DNA of 64,000 nucleotides, from assembly GCA_012840385.1 (NCBI GenBank), contig DULK01000035.1, positions 18,049 to 82,048 of the forward strand, read 5' to 3'. Below, piece after piece: positions 1 through 8,771 of the stretch (position 1 is the first letter of the stretch; each line of letters begins with the position of its first letter). Below the pieces are notes generated by a model, which was not told the DNA's origin, ran no database searches, and was given only the letters and a program-made list of their open reading frames with translations. A program made the translations under genes and the position numbers. Source of the DNA: Syntrophomonadaceae bacterium. GTDB taxonomy: Bacteria > Bacillota > DSM-12270 > Thermacetogeniales > Thermacetogeniaceae.

Positions 1-1
1 G

Positions 2-679
2 CAGATCAGGAGCCAGCAGCAAACAGAAGAGATTTCCAGCGGAAACGCCAATCCCCAGGGAGTGACCGGCACGGCCGGCAACATTCCCTTATATGCCCAG
101 CCGGGTGCGCAGGCCGGCGGCGGCCAGTATCAGAAGACGGAAAAGACTACGAATTACGAGGTGGATAAAAACAGCGAGCACAGGATTGTGGCACCCGGCC
201 AGGTCAAGCAGCTGTCCGTGGCCGTGGTGGTTGACGGCCAGCTGGATCTCCTGAAGCAGCGGGAAATCGAGAATCTGGTCACGGCGGCGGCGGGGATCAA
301 CCAGAGCCGGGGGGACAACCTGACGGTAACCAGCATGCCTTTCAACACAGCCTGGTCCCAACAGATGGAAAAAGAAATGGCAGCAGCACGTCGCCGAGAT
401 CAGTTGCTTAAATTCGGGGTGACCGCCGCAGTTATCATCGGCCTCGGGCTGGCCCTGTGGTTTGTCCTCAAGAGGCGGCGACGGGAGAAGGAAGAGATCG
501 ATTATCTCGCCGGACCCGCCATGTCCCTTGATGAAGTGCTGGCGACGAAGGAGACCGAATTGTCGCCGGAGGAAAAAGAAAGGGCCCGGATGGTTGAGCA
601 TATCCAGAATCTGGTACGACAGAGCCCGAAAGAGGTTGCCCAGTTATTGAAGACCTGGCTGGGTGAAGAATCGAGGTGA
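2..679 (+). CDS. fliF: Flagellar MS-ring protein FliF, C-terminal part (5' end outside window)
   Basis: The reading frame is open to the left edge, so only about the last 225 residues are seen. FliF forms the membrane MS ring on which the switch and export apparatus are built. Visible parts are a Gly/Gln-rich linker with NIPLYAQP, a periplasmic segment containing the VAVVVDGQ stretch, a hydrophobic transmembrane helix (about nt 406-477) followed by an RRRR cluster, and an acidic cytoplasmic tail that should bind FliG. The tail ends in PKEVAQLLKTWLGEE, the usual FliG-docking type of ending. The GTG at 62 is internal to the family alignment and is not the real start. It is followed at once by fliG, as in other fla/che operons. 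Confidence 0.95.
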   Translation, partial: QIRSQQQTEEISSGNANPQGVTGTAGNIPLYAQPGAQAGGGQYQKTEKTTNYEVDKNSEHRIVAPGQVKQLSVAVVVDGQLDLLKQREIENLVTAAAGINQSRGDNLTVTSMPFNTAWSQQMEKEMAAARRRDQLLKFGVTAAVIIGLGLALWFVLKRRRREKEEIDYLAGPAMSLDEVLATKETELSPEEKERARMVEHIQNLVRQSPKEVAQLLKTWLGEESR

Positions 680-686
680 ACGAGAA

Positions 687-1688
687 ATGAAAGAACTGAC
701 AGGAAAACAAAAAGCCGCGATTCTGTTGATCTCTTTAGGCCCGGAGATTTCTGCGCAAATCTTCAAGCATTTGCAAGAGGACGAAATAGAGCAGTTAACC
801 CTGGAAATAGCCAATATCAGAAAGGTGCCTCCGGAGAAAAGGGATGAGGTCTACCAGGAATTTTACCAGATGTGCCTGGCAAACGAGTATATCAGCCAGG
901 GGGGGATCAACTATGCCCGGGAACTGCTGGAAAAGGCCCTTGGCCCCCAGAAGGCGGCGGAAATTATTAACCGCCTCACGGCATCCCTGCAGGTGCGCCC
1001 TTTTGATTTTATAAGAAAGGCGGATCCCTCCCAGTTGCTCAATTTTCTCCAGGGTGAACACCCGCAAACAATTGCCCTGATTCTGGCGTACATGGAACCG
1101 GAACAGGCCGCCTCGGTGATCTCGGCCCTGCCGCCGGAAAGCCAGACCGAAGTGGCACGGCGGCTGGCCTTGATGGACCGCACCTCCCCTGAAATATTGC
1201 GGGAGGTGGAAAAGGTTCTGGAGAGGAAGCTCTCATCTGTGGTGACTCAGGACTATACAAGCGCGGGAGGAGTCAAATCCCTGGTTGAGGTTTTAAACCG
1301 GGTGGACCGGGCCACTGAAAAAACCATCATTGAAACACTAGAAGTGCAGGACCCCGAACTGGCAGAGGAAGTCAAGAAACTGATGTTTGTCTTCGAGGAC
1401 ATTGTGCAGCTGGATGATCGGGCGGTGCAGCTTGTACTCAGGGAAGTCGACTCCCATGACCTGGCTCTCGCCCTAAAGGGTGCGGGGGAACAGGTGATGA
1501 AGAAGATCGAAAACAACATCTCCAAGCGGGCGGCACAGATGCTGAAAGAGGACATCGAGTATATGGGGCCGGTCCGCCTGCGTGACGTCGAGGATGCCCA
1601 GCAGAGGATCGTGGCGGTGATCAGGAAGCTGGAGGAGCAGGGCCAGATCTTTATTACCAGAGGCGGGAGGGACGAGATCATTGTCTAA
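687..1688 (+). CDS. fliG: Flagellar motor switch protein FliG
   Basis: FliG (333 aa) links the MS ring to the C ring and carries the torque-generating charged helix that meets the stator. The start is taken as ATG 687 (MKELTGKQKAAILL), preceded by GAGGTGA. A GTG 24 bp upstream lies inside the fliF end and has no ribosome site. Visible family marks are the N-terminal AAILLISLGPE segment, the GEHPQTIALIL motif of the middle domain and the C-terminal FVFEDIVQLDDRAVQLVLREVD region with alternating charges. The length is normal. The 3' end overlaps fliH by 8 bp, so the two are probably translationally coupled. Confidence 0.97.
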   Translation: MKELTGKQKAAILLISLGPEISAQIFKHLQEDEIEQLTLEIANIRKVPPEKRDEVYQEFYQMCLANEYISQGGINYARELLEKALGPQKAAEIINRLTASLQVRPFDFIRKADPSQLLNFLQGEHPQTIALILAYMEPEQAASVISALPPESQTEVARRLALMDRTSPEILREVEKVLERKLSSVVTQDYTSAGGVKSLVEVLNRVDRATEKTIIETLEVQDPELAEEVKKLMFVFEDIVQLDDRAVQLVLREVDSHDLALALKGAGEQVMKKIENNISKRAAQMLKEDIEYMGPVRLRDVEDAQQRIVAVIRKLEEQGQIFITRGGRDEIIV

Positions 1689-2439
1689 GGTAATCAAGGC
1701 GACCCGCCTGGTAATGTCATTGCCGCGGACGATCAGCTATCTCAATAACACCCTGGGAAGGGATCTGGAGCAAGACAGCGGCGAGGGAAAAGAATGCGGC
1801 CTTGACGCCGTTGATGCCAGGGAGATCCTGGCAGAGACGGAGGCCATGGTGAGCAGCCTTCTAAAGGAGGCCGGAGCGAAGGCGGAGGAGATCATAAATA
1901 ACGCTCGCGAACAGGCAAGCAAGATTGTTGAAGAAGGGCGCGCAGAACTGGAGCGCTTAAAGCAGGAAGCAGAAAGGGCGGGCTATGAGGAAGGGTTTGC
2001 TGCAGGGCAAAAGGCGCTTGCCGGAGAGAGGGAAGAGCTGCTGCGGGAGGTGGCTGCGGCCCGCGCCGCACTGGATGAGGAAAGACGGAATTTAATCAAG
2101 GAGATGGAGCCGAAGCTGCTGCAGCTGGCCATCTACATCGCCAGGCAGATCGTTCACGCAGAATTGAAACTTTACCCCGGGCAGATCAGAAATCTCATCC
2201 GGGCCACCCTTGATAGGGCGCTGGAAACGGGTGATGTGGTCCTGAAAGTGCACCCAGGTGATTATGAGGAGGTCGTCGCCATGCTGGAAGAAGCCGGGGA
2301 AAGGAAGGTTCAGGTGGAGGTTGACAACAGCATCCAGAGGGGGTGCGTTGCCGAAACCCCATATGGGATGGTAGACGGGACGGTGGACGGCCAGCTGAAG
2401 GAGGTCGCCCATGAGCTATTAGAGGTGCTCCCTGAATGA
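1681..2439 (+). CDS. fliH: Flagellar export ATPase regulator FliH
   Basis: FliH (252 aa) binds the FliI ATPase and helps deliver substrates to the flagellar type III export gate. The TTG start at 1681 overlaps fliG, and a GGGAGG site lies about 9 nt before it. The middle is a long Glu/Ala/Arg-rich coiled coil (about residues 55-140) with a GYEEGFAAGQKAL segment typical of FliH. The C-terminal part, LLQLAIYIARQIVHAELKLYP, matches the FliH/V-type ATPase E-subunit fold. The gene lies directly before fliI, with a 4-bp ATGA overlap. The family is poorly conserved, so the call rests on both sequence features and position. Confidence 0.9.
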   Translation: MSKVIKATRLVMSLPRTISYLNNTLGRDLEQDSGEGKECGLDAVDAREILAETEAMVSSLLKEAGAKAEEIINNAREQASKIVEEGRAELERLKQEAERAGYEEGFAAGQKALAGEREELLREVAAARAALDEERRNLIKEMEPKLLQLAIYIARQIVHAELKLYPGQIRNLIRATLDRALETGDVVLKVHPGDYEEVVAMLEEAGERKVQVEVDNSIQRGCVAETPYGMVDGTVDGQLKEVAHELLEVLPE

Positions 2440-3734
2440 TTAACCTGGAAAAATATTACCGTCGTTTAAGGGGGCATGAACCCATCAAATATTGGGGCAG
2501 GGTCGGGCAGATTATCGGGCTGACCATCGAATCCGAAGGCCCCCGGGGAAACGTCGGTGAACTGTGTTACCTGATCACTCCGGAGGGCCGTATCAGAGCC
2601 GAAATTGTCGGTTTCCGGGAAAGGCGGTCGATTCTTATGCCGCTGGGTGAGATCCGGGGTGTGGGACCGGGCTGCCGGGTGGTGGCAACGGGTGATGTCT
2701 TTAAAATTGGAGTTGGCCCGGAGCTGGTTGGGCGGGTTCTTGACGGGCTGGGGAAACCCATGGATGGCAAAGGCCCGGTCGAGTTTACCGACTGGTTCCC
2801 TGTAACCGCGGAAGCCCGCAACCCCCTCGAGAGAAAAAGGATCCAGGAGGTCCTGCCCCTGGGTATCAAGGCAATAGACGGGCTCCTTACCTGTGGAAAA
2901 GGGCAGCGCCTGGGGATCTTTGCGGGGAGCGGCGTGGGGAAAAGCGTACTGCTGGGTATGATTGCCCGCAACACGAAGGCTGACATCAATGTGATTGCTC
3001 TGATCGGCGAGCGCGGGCGTGAGGTGAGGGAATTTATTGAAAAGGACCTGGGTACAGAGGGGCTGCAGCGCTCCGTTGTCGTGGCCGCCACCTCGGACCA
3101 GCCCGCCCTGGTGCGTTTAAAAGGAGCCCTGGTAGCAACGACAATCGCTGAATATTTTCGAGATCAGGGAAAAGACGTCTTGTTGATGATGGATTCTGTG
3201 ACGAGGTTTGCTATGGCCCAACGGGAAGTGGGCCTGGCCGTGGGTGAGCCACCCGCCACGCGGGGCTATACGCCGTCGGTTTTTGCTCTGCTACCCAAAC
3301 TGCTCGAACGGGCCGGCACTTCAAAAAGAGGGACGATCACAGGGCTATATACTGTGCTGGTGGACGGTGACGATCTCAACGAGCCGGTAACAGATGCCGT
3401 TCGGGGCACTTTGGACGGCCACATCGTCCTGTCCCGGGAACTGGCCGCCCAAAACCATTATCCTGCCATTGATGTTCTCAATTCGGTCAGCCGCGTGATG
3501 CTGGATATCGTTACCCCGGAGCATCAGGCTAAAGCAGCTCGTTTTAAAAGCATTCTTGCTACTTATCGTGAAGCCAGGGATCTGATCGAAATCGGGGCTT
3601 ATAAAACGGGGTCAAATCCCAGAATTGACGAGGCGGTTAATTTGATTGAGGGATGCCGGGCTTTTCTCCGGCAGGACGTCCATGACTGTTACAGTTTTAA
3701 AGAAACGGTTGAACAACTCTCTGCCTGCTGTTAG
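2436..3734 (+). CDS. fliI: Flagellum-specific ATP synthase-like export ATPase FliI
   Basis: FliI (432 aa) is the cytoplasmic hexameric ATPase that energises unfolding and release of flagellar export substrates. It is related to the F1 beta subunit. The P-loop reads GSGVGKSVLLGM (about residue 165). The Walker B region DVLLMMDSVTRFAMAQREVGLAVGEPPATRGYTPSVF is nearly identical to the family consensus. The start ATG 2436 overlaps the fliH stop. The length is standard. It ends just before an AGGAGGTGG site that serves fliJ. Confidence 0.97.
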   Translation: MINLEKYYRRLRGHEPIKYWGRVGQIIGLTIESEGPRGNVGELCYLITPEGRIRAEIVGFRERRSILMPLGEIRGVGPGCRVVATGDVFKIGVGPELVGRVLDGLGKPMDGKGPVEFTDWFPVTAEARNPLERKRIQEVLPLGIKAIDGLLTCGKGQRLGIFAGSGVGKSVLLGMIARNTKADINVIALIGERGREVREFIEKDLGTEGLQRSVVVAATSDQPALVRLKGALVATTIAEYFRDQGKDVLLMMDSVTRFAMAQREVGLAVGEPPATRGYTPSVFALLPKLLERAGTSKRGTITGLYTVLVDGDDLNEPVTDAVRGTLDGHIVLSRELAAQNHYPAIDVLNSVSRVMLDIVTPEHQAKAARFKSILATYREARDLIEIGAYKTGSNPRIDEAVNLIEGCRAFLRQDVHDCYSFKETVEQLSACC

Positions 3735-3746
3735 GAGGTGGTTGCC

Positions 3747-4202
3747 CTGAAGCGGTTCCGTTTCCGGCTGCAGAAATACCTGAATTTAAAACAACAGGAA
3801 GAAAGCATGCGGCGTATCAATCTGGCCCGGGCGCAGCAGTTATACCAGAAACAGGAAGATGTTATGCGGTCCATCCAAAAAGAGTTGGGAAATGCGCTGG
3901 CACGAATGAGGGAAGCGCGCCAGGGCGGCCTCGACCTTGATCTTATCACGATGAGTGAATATTATCTTCGGGTACAAAAGGAACAGCAGGTCCGGCAGGC
4001 TGCGGTCCTGGAGGAAGCGAGGGCTGAGCTCTTAAGGCGACAGCAGGAATTTGTCAATGTACAAAAAGACAGAAAATTGTTGGAGCGTTTTTATGACCGG
4101 CTGTGGTCGGCTTACTACCGGGAATTTCTCCGTGAAGAACAAAAAAACCTCGATGAAGTGGGGTTAATCCGTTTTTTCAGACAGCAGGAGGAACCAGTTT
4201 GA
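3747..4202 (+). CDS. fliJ: Flagellar export chaperone FliJ (probable CTG start)
   Basis: FliJ (about 151 aa) is a coiled-coil stalk protein of the export ATPase, similar in role to the gamma subunit. Almost the whole protein is predicted helix rich in Gln, Arg and Glu, and it opens with KRFRFRLQKYLNLKQQEE, a typical FliJ beginning. The only in-frame GTG (3738) lies inside the AGGAGGTGG ribosome site (3733-3741). The next in-frame candidate, CTG at 3747, has ideal 5-nt spacing and puts Met directly before KRF as in relatives. I therefore infer a CTG start. An annotation pipeline would probably choose 3738. Confidence 0.87.
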   Translation: MKRFRFRLQKYLNLKQQEESMRRINLARAQQLYQKQEDVMRSIQKELGNALARMREARQGGLDLDLITMSEYYLRVQKEQQVRQAAVLEEARAELLRRQQEFVNVQKDRKLLERFYDRLWSAYYREFLREEQKNLDEVGLIRFFRQQEEPV

Positions 4203-4203
4203 A

Positions 4204-4746
4204 ATGAAGGCTGCTCCCGGTTCTGGGAAAATAGTTATTGCAAGCCTGATAATTATTTTAATCGGTGGAATTGTGGCCGCATCCACCACCGGGTGGATTG
4301 ATCCAAAGGGCATAGCGGCCAAGATTCCGGTTGTAAACAGGTTTATCGGCAAGACCAGCCAGAAGAAACAGGCTGGCAATTCCCCTGCGGACGTGGCGTC
4401 CTTGAGAAAAGAAAACCAGCAGCTGAAAAAACAGGTCGCAGAACTGGAAAGGGAACTGAGCCAGAAGCTGAGCCAGGGAACATTAAATACCGCTCCTGCA
4501 GGGGCAACGGCCAAACCGGAGGATAAAACGAAACTTTACCGTGATCTTGCCGCCTACTATTCCGGCATGAAGCCGGCGGCTGCGGTTGCCATCCTGAAAA
4601 ACCTGGATCCCCAGCTGGTGGCGGATATTTTAAAGGTAATGGATAAAGAACAGGCGGCTCAGATCCTGGCAGCTATGGAACCGGCTCAGGCGGCCAGGTT
4701 GATAGAATTGATTGCCAGCAGTGGAAGCCCGGCCGGTACCCAGTGA
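4204..4746 (+). CDS. MotE/YlxF-like flagellar operon protein
   Basis: This 180-aa protein occupies the place of B. subtilis ylxF, between fliJ and fliK. It has one N-terminal membrane segment (about residues 9-30), a short coiled coil (about 62-90, SLRKENQQLKKQVAELEREL), a flexible linker, and a C-terminal helical domain (about 110-175). That domain carries AAYYSGMKPAAAVAILKNLDPQLVADIL and AAQILAAMEPAQAARLI, the pattern of the MgtE N-terminal-like/MotE family. MotE proteins have been linked to MotC and stator function in alphaproteobacteria. The role in Gram-positives is not settled. The start ATG 4204 follows the fliJ stop directly. Confidence 0.85.
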   Translation: MKAAPGSGKIVIASLIIILIGGIVAASTTGWIDPKGIAAKIPVVNRFIGKTSQKKQAGNSPADVASLRKENQQLKKQVAELERELSQKLSQGTLNTAPAGATAKPEDKTKLYRDLAAYYSGMKPAAAVAILKNLDPQLVADILKVMDKEQAAQILAAMEPAQAARLIELIASSGSPAGTQ

Positions 4747-4781
4747 TATCCCAGACCTGCAAGGAAAGGAGGTGATACGAT

Positions 4782-6236
4782 TTGAATGCCGAACCCGTAG
4801 CACCTTTACAATTCCCCAATAACGCCACAAATAGTCCTGTTGGGGGCGACAACGGCCAGAGCGCCGCTGTAGACACTCTTTTTTTCAGGCTGATCCTTGC
4901 CCTGTTGGCGGATGCCCGGAACCAGGGAGAAACGGCAAAGACGGGGATGCCCCTTGGCCAGTTTGGCCCGCAGCAAACAAACTCACCAACTCTTCCTGAT
5001 CAGGATGTAAAAGAAAAAAGCAGTGACGCTTCTGTTCAGGAAGCAGGCGCCTTAGGCGTTTTGATTCCCTTTGGGCAGAACTGCTCCCAGGGTGTCCTCC
5101 CCCAAGGGGATGCGCTTCCCGGACAGGCACTCCAGCCGGTGAATGCAGAAAGCCGTCGGCTCCAAAATGTATCACAGGCCGATATGCCCGGCCCTCAATT
5201 TGCAGCACTTTTTCCTGGCCTGGAGGAACAAATTGGGCAATCCTTAAATCAGGATAGTAGTGTTGATATCGCTCAAGTATCCGTCACAAAAACATTCAAG
5301 CGATTATCGGACCTCGTGGCCGGAAGTCAACCGGGCTCAGCGGAAATCTCCGGTCTAACAGGAGGTGGGCAGGATACCGGCAAGGCGGGGAATCTACCCA
5401 CTGTGATGACAGGTACAACAGTCCCCGGGGAAAGCAACACCCCTCCCTTACAGAACCAACCGTTTCAAGGTAGGGAAGACCGGCCTGTTTGCGATCCAAA
5501 AAGCACCGGGATTCAACCGGAAAAGTCGCAGGCTTACAGCCCTCAGGCGAAATTTGCACCTGGTCATCAAAAAGGATTGCAGGAAAAAGCAGCAGAAAAT
5601 GCAAAAGTTCAGCACCAGCCCGATAGGCCGGTTTTTATCGAGGATGTAGCCGAGCAGCAGGTTTTAAAGGCAGAGACCCGGCTGCCGCTAAAGGCTAGTG
5701 GGGATCCTGTCGAGAACAGCGCACTTCCGGCCAGTCATCGGGGATTCACACAGCTTGATCCTTTTTCCCCGCCGAAGCTGATGGACGGCCGGCCGGAGGA
5801 GGCTGCTGCAAGGGAAGTAATCAAACAGGTGGTGGATAAGGCGCACCTTTTTGTTGGCAGAGGCGTGGCATCTCTCAAGCTGCAGTTGAAGCCGGAATTC
5901 CTGGGGAATTTAAAGCTGACGATCAGCGTCGAGCATGGTCTGGTGCACGCCCGCTTTACGGCTGAAAATGCCGCCGTGGCAAACCTGATTGAGGCCCGAC
6001 TCCCGGAGCTGCAGCATGCCCTGTCGGAGAGAGGGATTTCCTGGCACCAGGTAAGCGTCTCGGTGGATGCCCAGGCCCATTCCGGGGGATTTGCCCATGC
6101 CCAATACGAAGGAAATGGCTCGCTGCGGCCGAACCCATATGCCTTTACCGGAGAATCCTCCGGACAGGAAGGGCCGGGGGAACCGGTGGCGGCGAGTTAT
6201 CCCGGAGTGAAAGGAGCTGTTGATTATCTTGTTTAG
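4782..6236 (+). CDS. fliK: Flagellar hook-length control protein FliK
   Basis: FliK (484 aa) is the exported ruler that sets hook length and switches export specificity through FlhB. The N-terminal two thirds are low in complexity and rich in Gln, Pro, Gly and Ser, as expected for the ruler part. The conserved C-terminal domain (about residues 345-435) contains VASLKLQLKPEFLGNLKLTI and a following HARFTAENAAVANLIEARLPELQHAL helix, the recognised Flg_hook domain. The TTG start at 4782 follows GGAAAGGAGGTGA. An ATG at 4786 is out of frame. flgD follows 11 bp later. Confidence 0.9.
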   Translation: MNAEPVAPLQFPNNATNSPVGGDNGQSAAVDTLFFRLILALLADARNQGETAKTGMPLGQFGPQQTNSPTLPDQDVKEKSSDASVQEAGALGVLIPFGQNCSQGVLPQGDALPGQALQPVNAESRRLQNVSQADMPGPQFAALFPGLEEQIGQSLNQDSSVDIAQVSVTKTFKRLSDLVAGSQPGSAEISGLTGGGQDTGKAGNLPTVMTGTTVPGESNTPPLQNQPFQGREDRPVCDPKSTGIQPEKSQAYSPQAKFAPGHQKGLQEKAAENAKVQHQPDRPVFIEDVAEQQVLKAETRLPLKASGDPVENSALPASHRGFTQLDPFSPPKLMDGRPEEAAAREVIKQVVDKAHLFVGRGVASLKLQLKPEFLGNLKLTISVEHGLVHARFTAENAAVANLIEARLPELQHALSERGISWHQVSVSVDAQAHSGGFAHAQYEGNGSLRPNPYAFTGESSGQEGPGEPVAASYPGVKGAVDYLV

Positions 6237-6247
6237 GAGGTGGTCAA

Positions 6248-6694
6248 ATGACAACGGTTGGTATGGTAACCGGTTCGACAACTCAGCAAGCAACGGTTGC
6301 ATCCCAGAAATCATTAGGCAAGGATGAATTCCTGAAGCTTTTGATCACGCAGCTGAAGCAGCAGGATCCCCTGTCGCCGGTGCAAAATACGGAATTTATC
6401 GCCCAGATGGCCCAGCTGACATCCCTCGAACAACTGCAGGAGCTAAACAAAAATGTCAACCAACTGGTTGAACTCCAGGAGCAGAATAAGGGCAGGCAGG
6501 ACCTGCTCTATGCAGCGAGCTTGCTGGGGCGGGAAGTCGAGGCCAGGAACCCGGAAACGAATGAAACATACAGGGATCTGGTCAAGGGGTATTACCAGAA
6601 GGACGGGGAGATCTGGCTGAGCTGCGCGGAGCATGAGATTCCCCTCGATTGGGTTTACAGGGCAACGGTATCCGGCGGGCAGGGTGGTGCGTGA
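6248..6694 (+). CDS. flgD: Hook capping protein FlgD
   Basis: FlgD (148 aa) is the scaffold that caps the growing hook and directs FlgE polymerisation. The N-terminal signature KDEFLKLLITQLKQQDPLSPVQNTEFIAQMAQLTSLEQL is unmistakable. The protein is short and lacks the long tandem FlgD Ig/Tudor-like extension of enterobacteria, as is usual in Firmicutes. It starts at ATG 6248 with GGAGGTGG upstream. Its TGA shares a base with the ATG of the next gene, which implies coupling. Confidence 0.95.
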   Translation: MTTVGMVTGSTTQQATVASQKSLGKDEFLKLLITQLKQQDPLSPVQNTEFIAQMAQLTSLEQLQELNKNVNQLVELQEQNKGRQDLLYAASLLGREVEARNPETNETYRDLVKGYYQKDGEIWLSCAEHEIPLDWVYRATVSGGQGGA

Positions 6695-7062
6695 TGACCG
6701 AACGGGTCTATTTCCCGCAGCCGGTCCTGCCTCCTGCGCAGGTTGGCCAGGCCGGGAAGCAGAAGGAAACAAATAAGGAAATATCCTTTGCGGAGATCCT
6801 CTCCCGGCAGTCGCTGAAGTTTTCCCGGCACGCCCAGGAGAGAATCGCCCGGCGGGGAATCCCCCTGGATTCAGGGCGGCTGCAGCGCATCCAGGAGGCG
6901 GTGGATAAGGCGGCGGCCAAAGGGGCGAGGGATTCCCTGATCCTGGTGGACAATCTCGCCTTTGTGGTGAGCGTCAAGAACCGCACCGTGGTCACAGCCG
7001 TGGATGAATCAAGCCTGCGGGGGAACGTCTTTACCAATATCGACAGTGCCGTGATTATTTAA
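6694..7062 (+). CDS. Flagellar operon protein of the TIGR02530 (flg_new) type
   Basis: This 122-aa protein lies between flgD and flgE and belongs, from memory of the family pattern, to the small 'flagellar operon protein' family found at this spot in Gram-positive bacteria. Diagnostic stretches are LKFSRHAQERIARRGIPLD and the C-terminal LVDNLAFVVSVKNRTVVTAVD. The start is ATG 6694, overlapping the flgD stop. A longer frame reaching back to 6649 lies inside flgD and is unlikely. No enzymatic motif is visible. A role in hook assembly is a guess from position. Confidence 0.85.
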   Translation: MTERVYFPQPVLPPAQVGQAGKQKETNKEISFAEILSRQSLKFSRHAQERIARRGIPLDSGRLQRIQEAVDKAAAKGARDSLILVDNLAFVVSVKNRTVVTAVDESSLRGNVFTNIDSAVII

Positions 7063-7071
7063 AGGGCTGAT

Positions 7072-7098
7072 GGGGCCGGACCTCTCCGAGGGGGCCCC
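7072..7098 (+). other. GC-rich hairpin in the flgE 5' region
   Basis: GGGGCC (7072-7077) pairs with GGCCCC (7093-7098), and inside it CCTC (7081-7084) pairs with GAGG (7088-7091). No U-run follows, so it is not an ordinary terminator. It lies between the TIGR02530-type gene and flgE and could protect or process the hook message. The pairing is seen directly; the function is inferred. Confidence 0.5.
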
Positions 7099-7151
7099 GG
7101 TTTACAGAACGATGGAAGTAAACCACCCGAAAAAAGGAGGTCAAGACAAAA

Positions 7152-8411
7152 ATGATGCGTTCTCTTTTTTCCGCTGTTTCGGGCCTGAAGGCCCACCAGC
7201 AGCGGATGGATGTGATCGGCAACAACATTGCCAATGTCAACACCCCGGGCTTCAAGAAGAGCCGGGTCACCTTTCAGGACATGCTCAACCAGACCATCAG
7301 GGGGGCAAGCCGCCCGATAGAAGGGGGACGGGGCGGAACCAATCCGATGCAGATGGGTTTGGGAGTAACGATAGGCAGTATCGATACCGACTTCGGAGCT
7401 ACCAGCCTTCAGGATACAGGTAAAAATACCGATCTGGGGATCAACGGGGATGGGTTCTTCATCCTGGCCGAGAAAGCAGGAGGCAGGGAGTTCTATACCA
7501 GGGCCGGTTCCTTTGACTTCGACAACGCCGGTAACCTTGTCAGCAACCTGAACGGGTTGCACGTTATGGGCTGGCTGGCTGACGACACAGGGAAAATTGA
7601 TTATAATATGCAACTGCAGCCGATTAAAGTCGACTGGTCCGTATCACAACCGCCCAAAAAAACCGAGACAGTCACTTTAACCGGAAATCTCGATGCCGGT
7701 CTGGCGCAAAATAAAACTATCACTGTGGAGAAAACCGTATACGATACACAAGGCCATCCATATCAGCTGAAAATAACATTTACAAAGGGGAATAATCCCA
7801 ATAATCCCAATGAGTGGACATGGAGCGCTTCGATTATTGATGCAAATGGTGTTACTAAAAATACTCCAACAGATACTGTGATATCTTTTGATCCTGATAC
7901 CGGTAAGCCAACAAGTACGTTATCATCAGGCACTGTCACATACTCTCCTGTTAGCGGTGGTAATGATATAACTATTAACCTGAATTTTTCTGGCATGACA
8001 CAATATGCCGCGGAAACCACCGCAGCAGTACAGTCTCAAGACGGTTATCCCTCGGGAACGCTCGATACACTGACAATCGATCAGGCGGGAAATATCGTCG
8101 GGGTCTTTTCCAACGGAACTAGCCGGATTCTCGCCCAGATCGCCCTTGAGCGCTTCGTCAATCCGGCTGGACTGGTGAAAGAGGGAAATTCTCTCTTTTC
8201 TAAATCGAGCAATGCTGAACCCGTTGGCGCCAAACCACCGGGAAGTAGCGGCTTCGGCACCGTGAAACCGGGAACGTTAGAAATGTCCAATGTTGATTTA
8301 TCTTCGGAGTTCACCGACATGATCACCACCCAGCGGGGATTCCAGGCGAACTCCCGGGTGATCACGGCTTCTGATGAAATGCTTCAGGACCTTGTTAACC
8401 TGAAGCGCTAG
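7152..8411 (+). CDS. flgE: Flagellar hook protein FlgE
   Basis: This 419-aa FlgE/FlgG-family axial protein lies directly after flgD, so it is most likely the hook subunit. Its N-terminus MRSLFSAVSGLKAHQQRMDVIGNNIANVNTPGFK is the family signature. The C-terminus has LEMSNVDLSSEFTDMITTQRGFQANSRVI, the matching D0 helix. The centre (nt about 7700-8050) is more AT-rich and repetitive (NNPNNPNEW), as expected for the variable surface D2 domain. An AAAGGAGGTCA site precedes ATG 7152; a second ATG at 7155 is also possible. In B. subtilis the same position was long called flgG or flgE. Confidence 0.93.
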   Translation: MMRSLFSAVSGLKAHQQRMDVIGNNIANVNTPGFKKSRVTFQDMLNQTIRGASRPIEGGRGGTNPMQMGLGVTIGSIDTDFGATSLQDTGKNTDLGINGDGFFILAEKAGGREFYTRAGSFDFDNAGNLVSNLNGLHVMGWLADDTGKIDYNMQLQPIKVDWSVSQPPKKTETVTLTGNLDAGLAQNKTITVEKTVYDTQGHPYQLKITFTKGNNPNNPNEWTWSASIIDANGVTKNTPTDTVISFDPDTGKPTSTLSSGTVTYSPVSGGNDITINLNFSGMTQYAAETTAAVQSQDGYPSGTLDTLTIDQAGNIVGVFSNGTSRILAQIALERFVNPAGLVKEGNSLFSKSSNAEPVGAKPPGSSGFGTVKPGTLEMSNVDLSSEFTDMITTQRGFQANSRVITASDEMLQDLVNLKR

Positions 8412-8437
8412 TGTAAACGGTTGGAGTTTGGGGATGC

Positions 8438-8457
8438 GGCCCGCCGGAAAGCGGGCC
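8438..8457 (+). other. GC-rich hairpin after flgE
   Basis: GGCCCGC (8438-8444) and GCGGGCC (8451-8457) form a perfect 7-bp stem with the loop CGGAAA, in the gap between flgE and flbD. There is no U-tract, so a role in mRNA stability or processing is more likely than full termination. A related GC-rich hairpin stands before flgE. Confidence 0.5.
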
Positions 8458-8490
8458 CGCCCCTACCTACAGGAAAGCGGGTGAGAAAAA

Positions 8491-8736
8491 ATGATTAAAG
8501 TTACCCGGTTAAACGGAGAAGGGTTTTACGTCAACTCCGATCTGATCGAATTCATCGAGGAAACGCCCGATACCGTCCTCTCGCTCACCACCAGCAAAAA
8601 GATCGTGGTAAAGGAAGATGTTGCAGAGATAATCAGGCGCATTATAGATTTTCGCCGGTTAATTGCGCAGGGTCCGCGCAGGGAAGGCGGGGAAAGCGGG
8701 CAGGAGGCGGAGGCCGGGGATTTGGCCGATCATTGA
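8491..8736 (+). CDS. FlbD/SwrD-family flagellar protein
   Basis: This 81-aa protein has the FlbD family opening MIKVTRLNGEGFYVNSDLIEFIEETPDTVLSLTTSKKIVVKED, ending its core at IIDFRR. In B. subtilis the homologue at the same position is SwrD, which raises motor power. The tail (about residues 60-81) is a charged, Gly-rich extension. It lies between flgE and fliL. It should not be confused with the unrelated Caulobacter regulator of the same name. Confidence 0.87.
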   Translation: MIKVTRLNGEGFYVNSDLIEFIEETPDTVLSLTTSKKIVVKEDVAEIIRRIIDFRRLIAQGPRREGGESGQEAEAGDLADH

Positions 8737-8771
8737 GAGAAAACAATTTTGGTTGACGGGAGGTAGAGTTC

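Noticed and set aside
663..686. Upstream GTG start for fliG
   Set aside because: It would extend FliG into the fliF coding end and lacks a ribosome site; ATG 687 has GAGGTGA.
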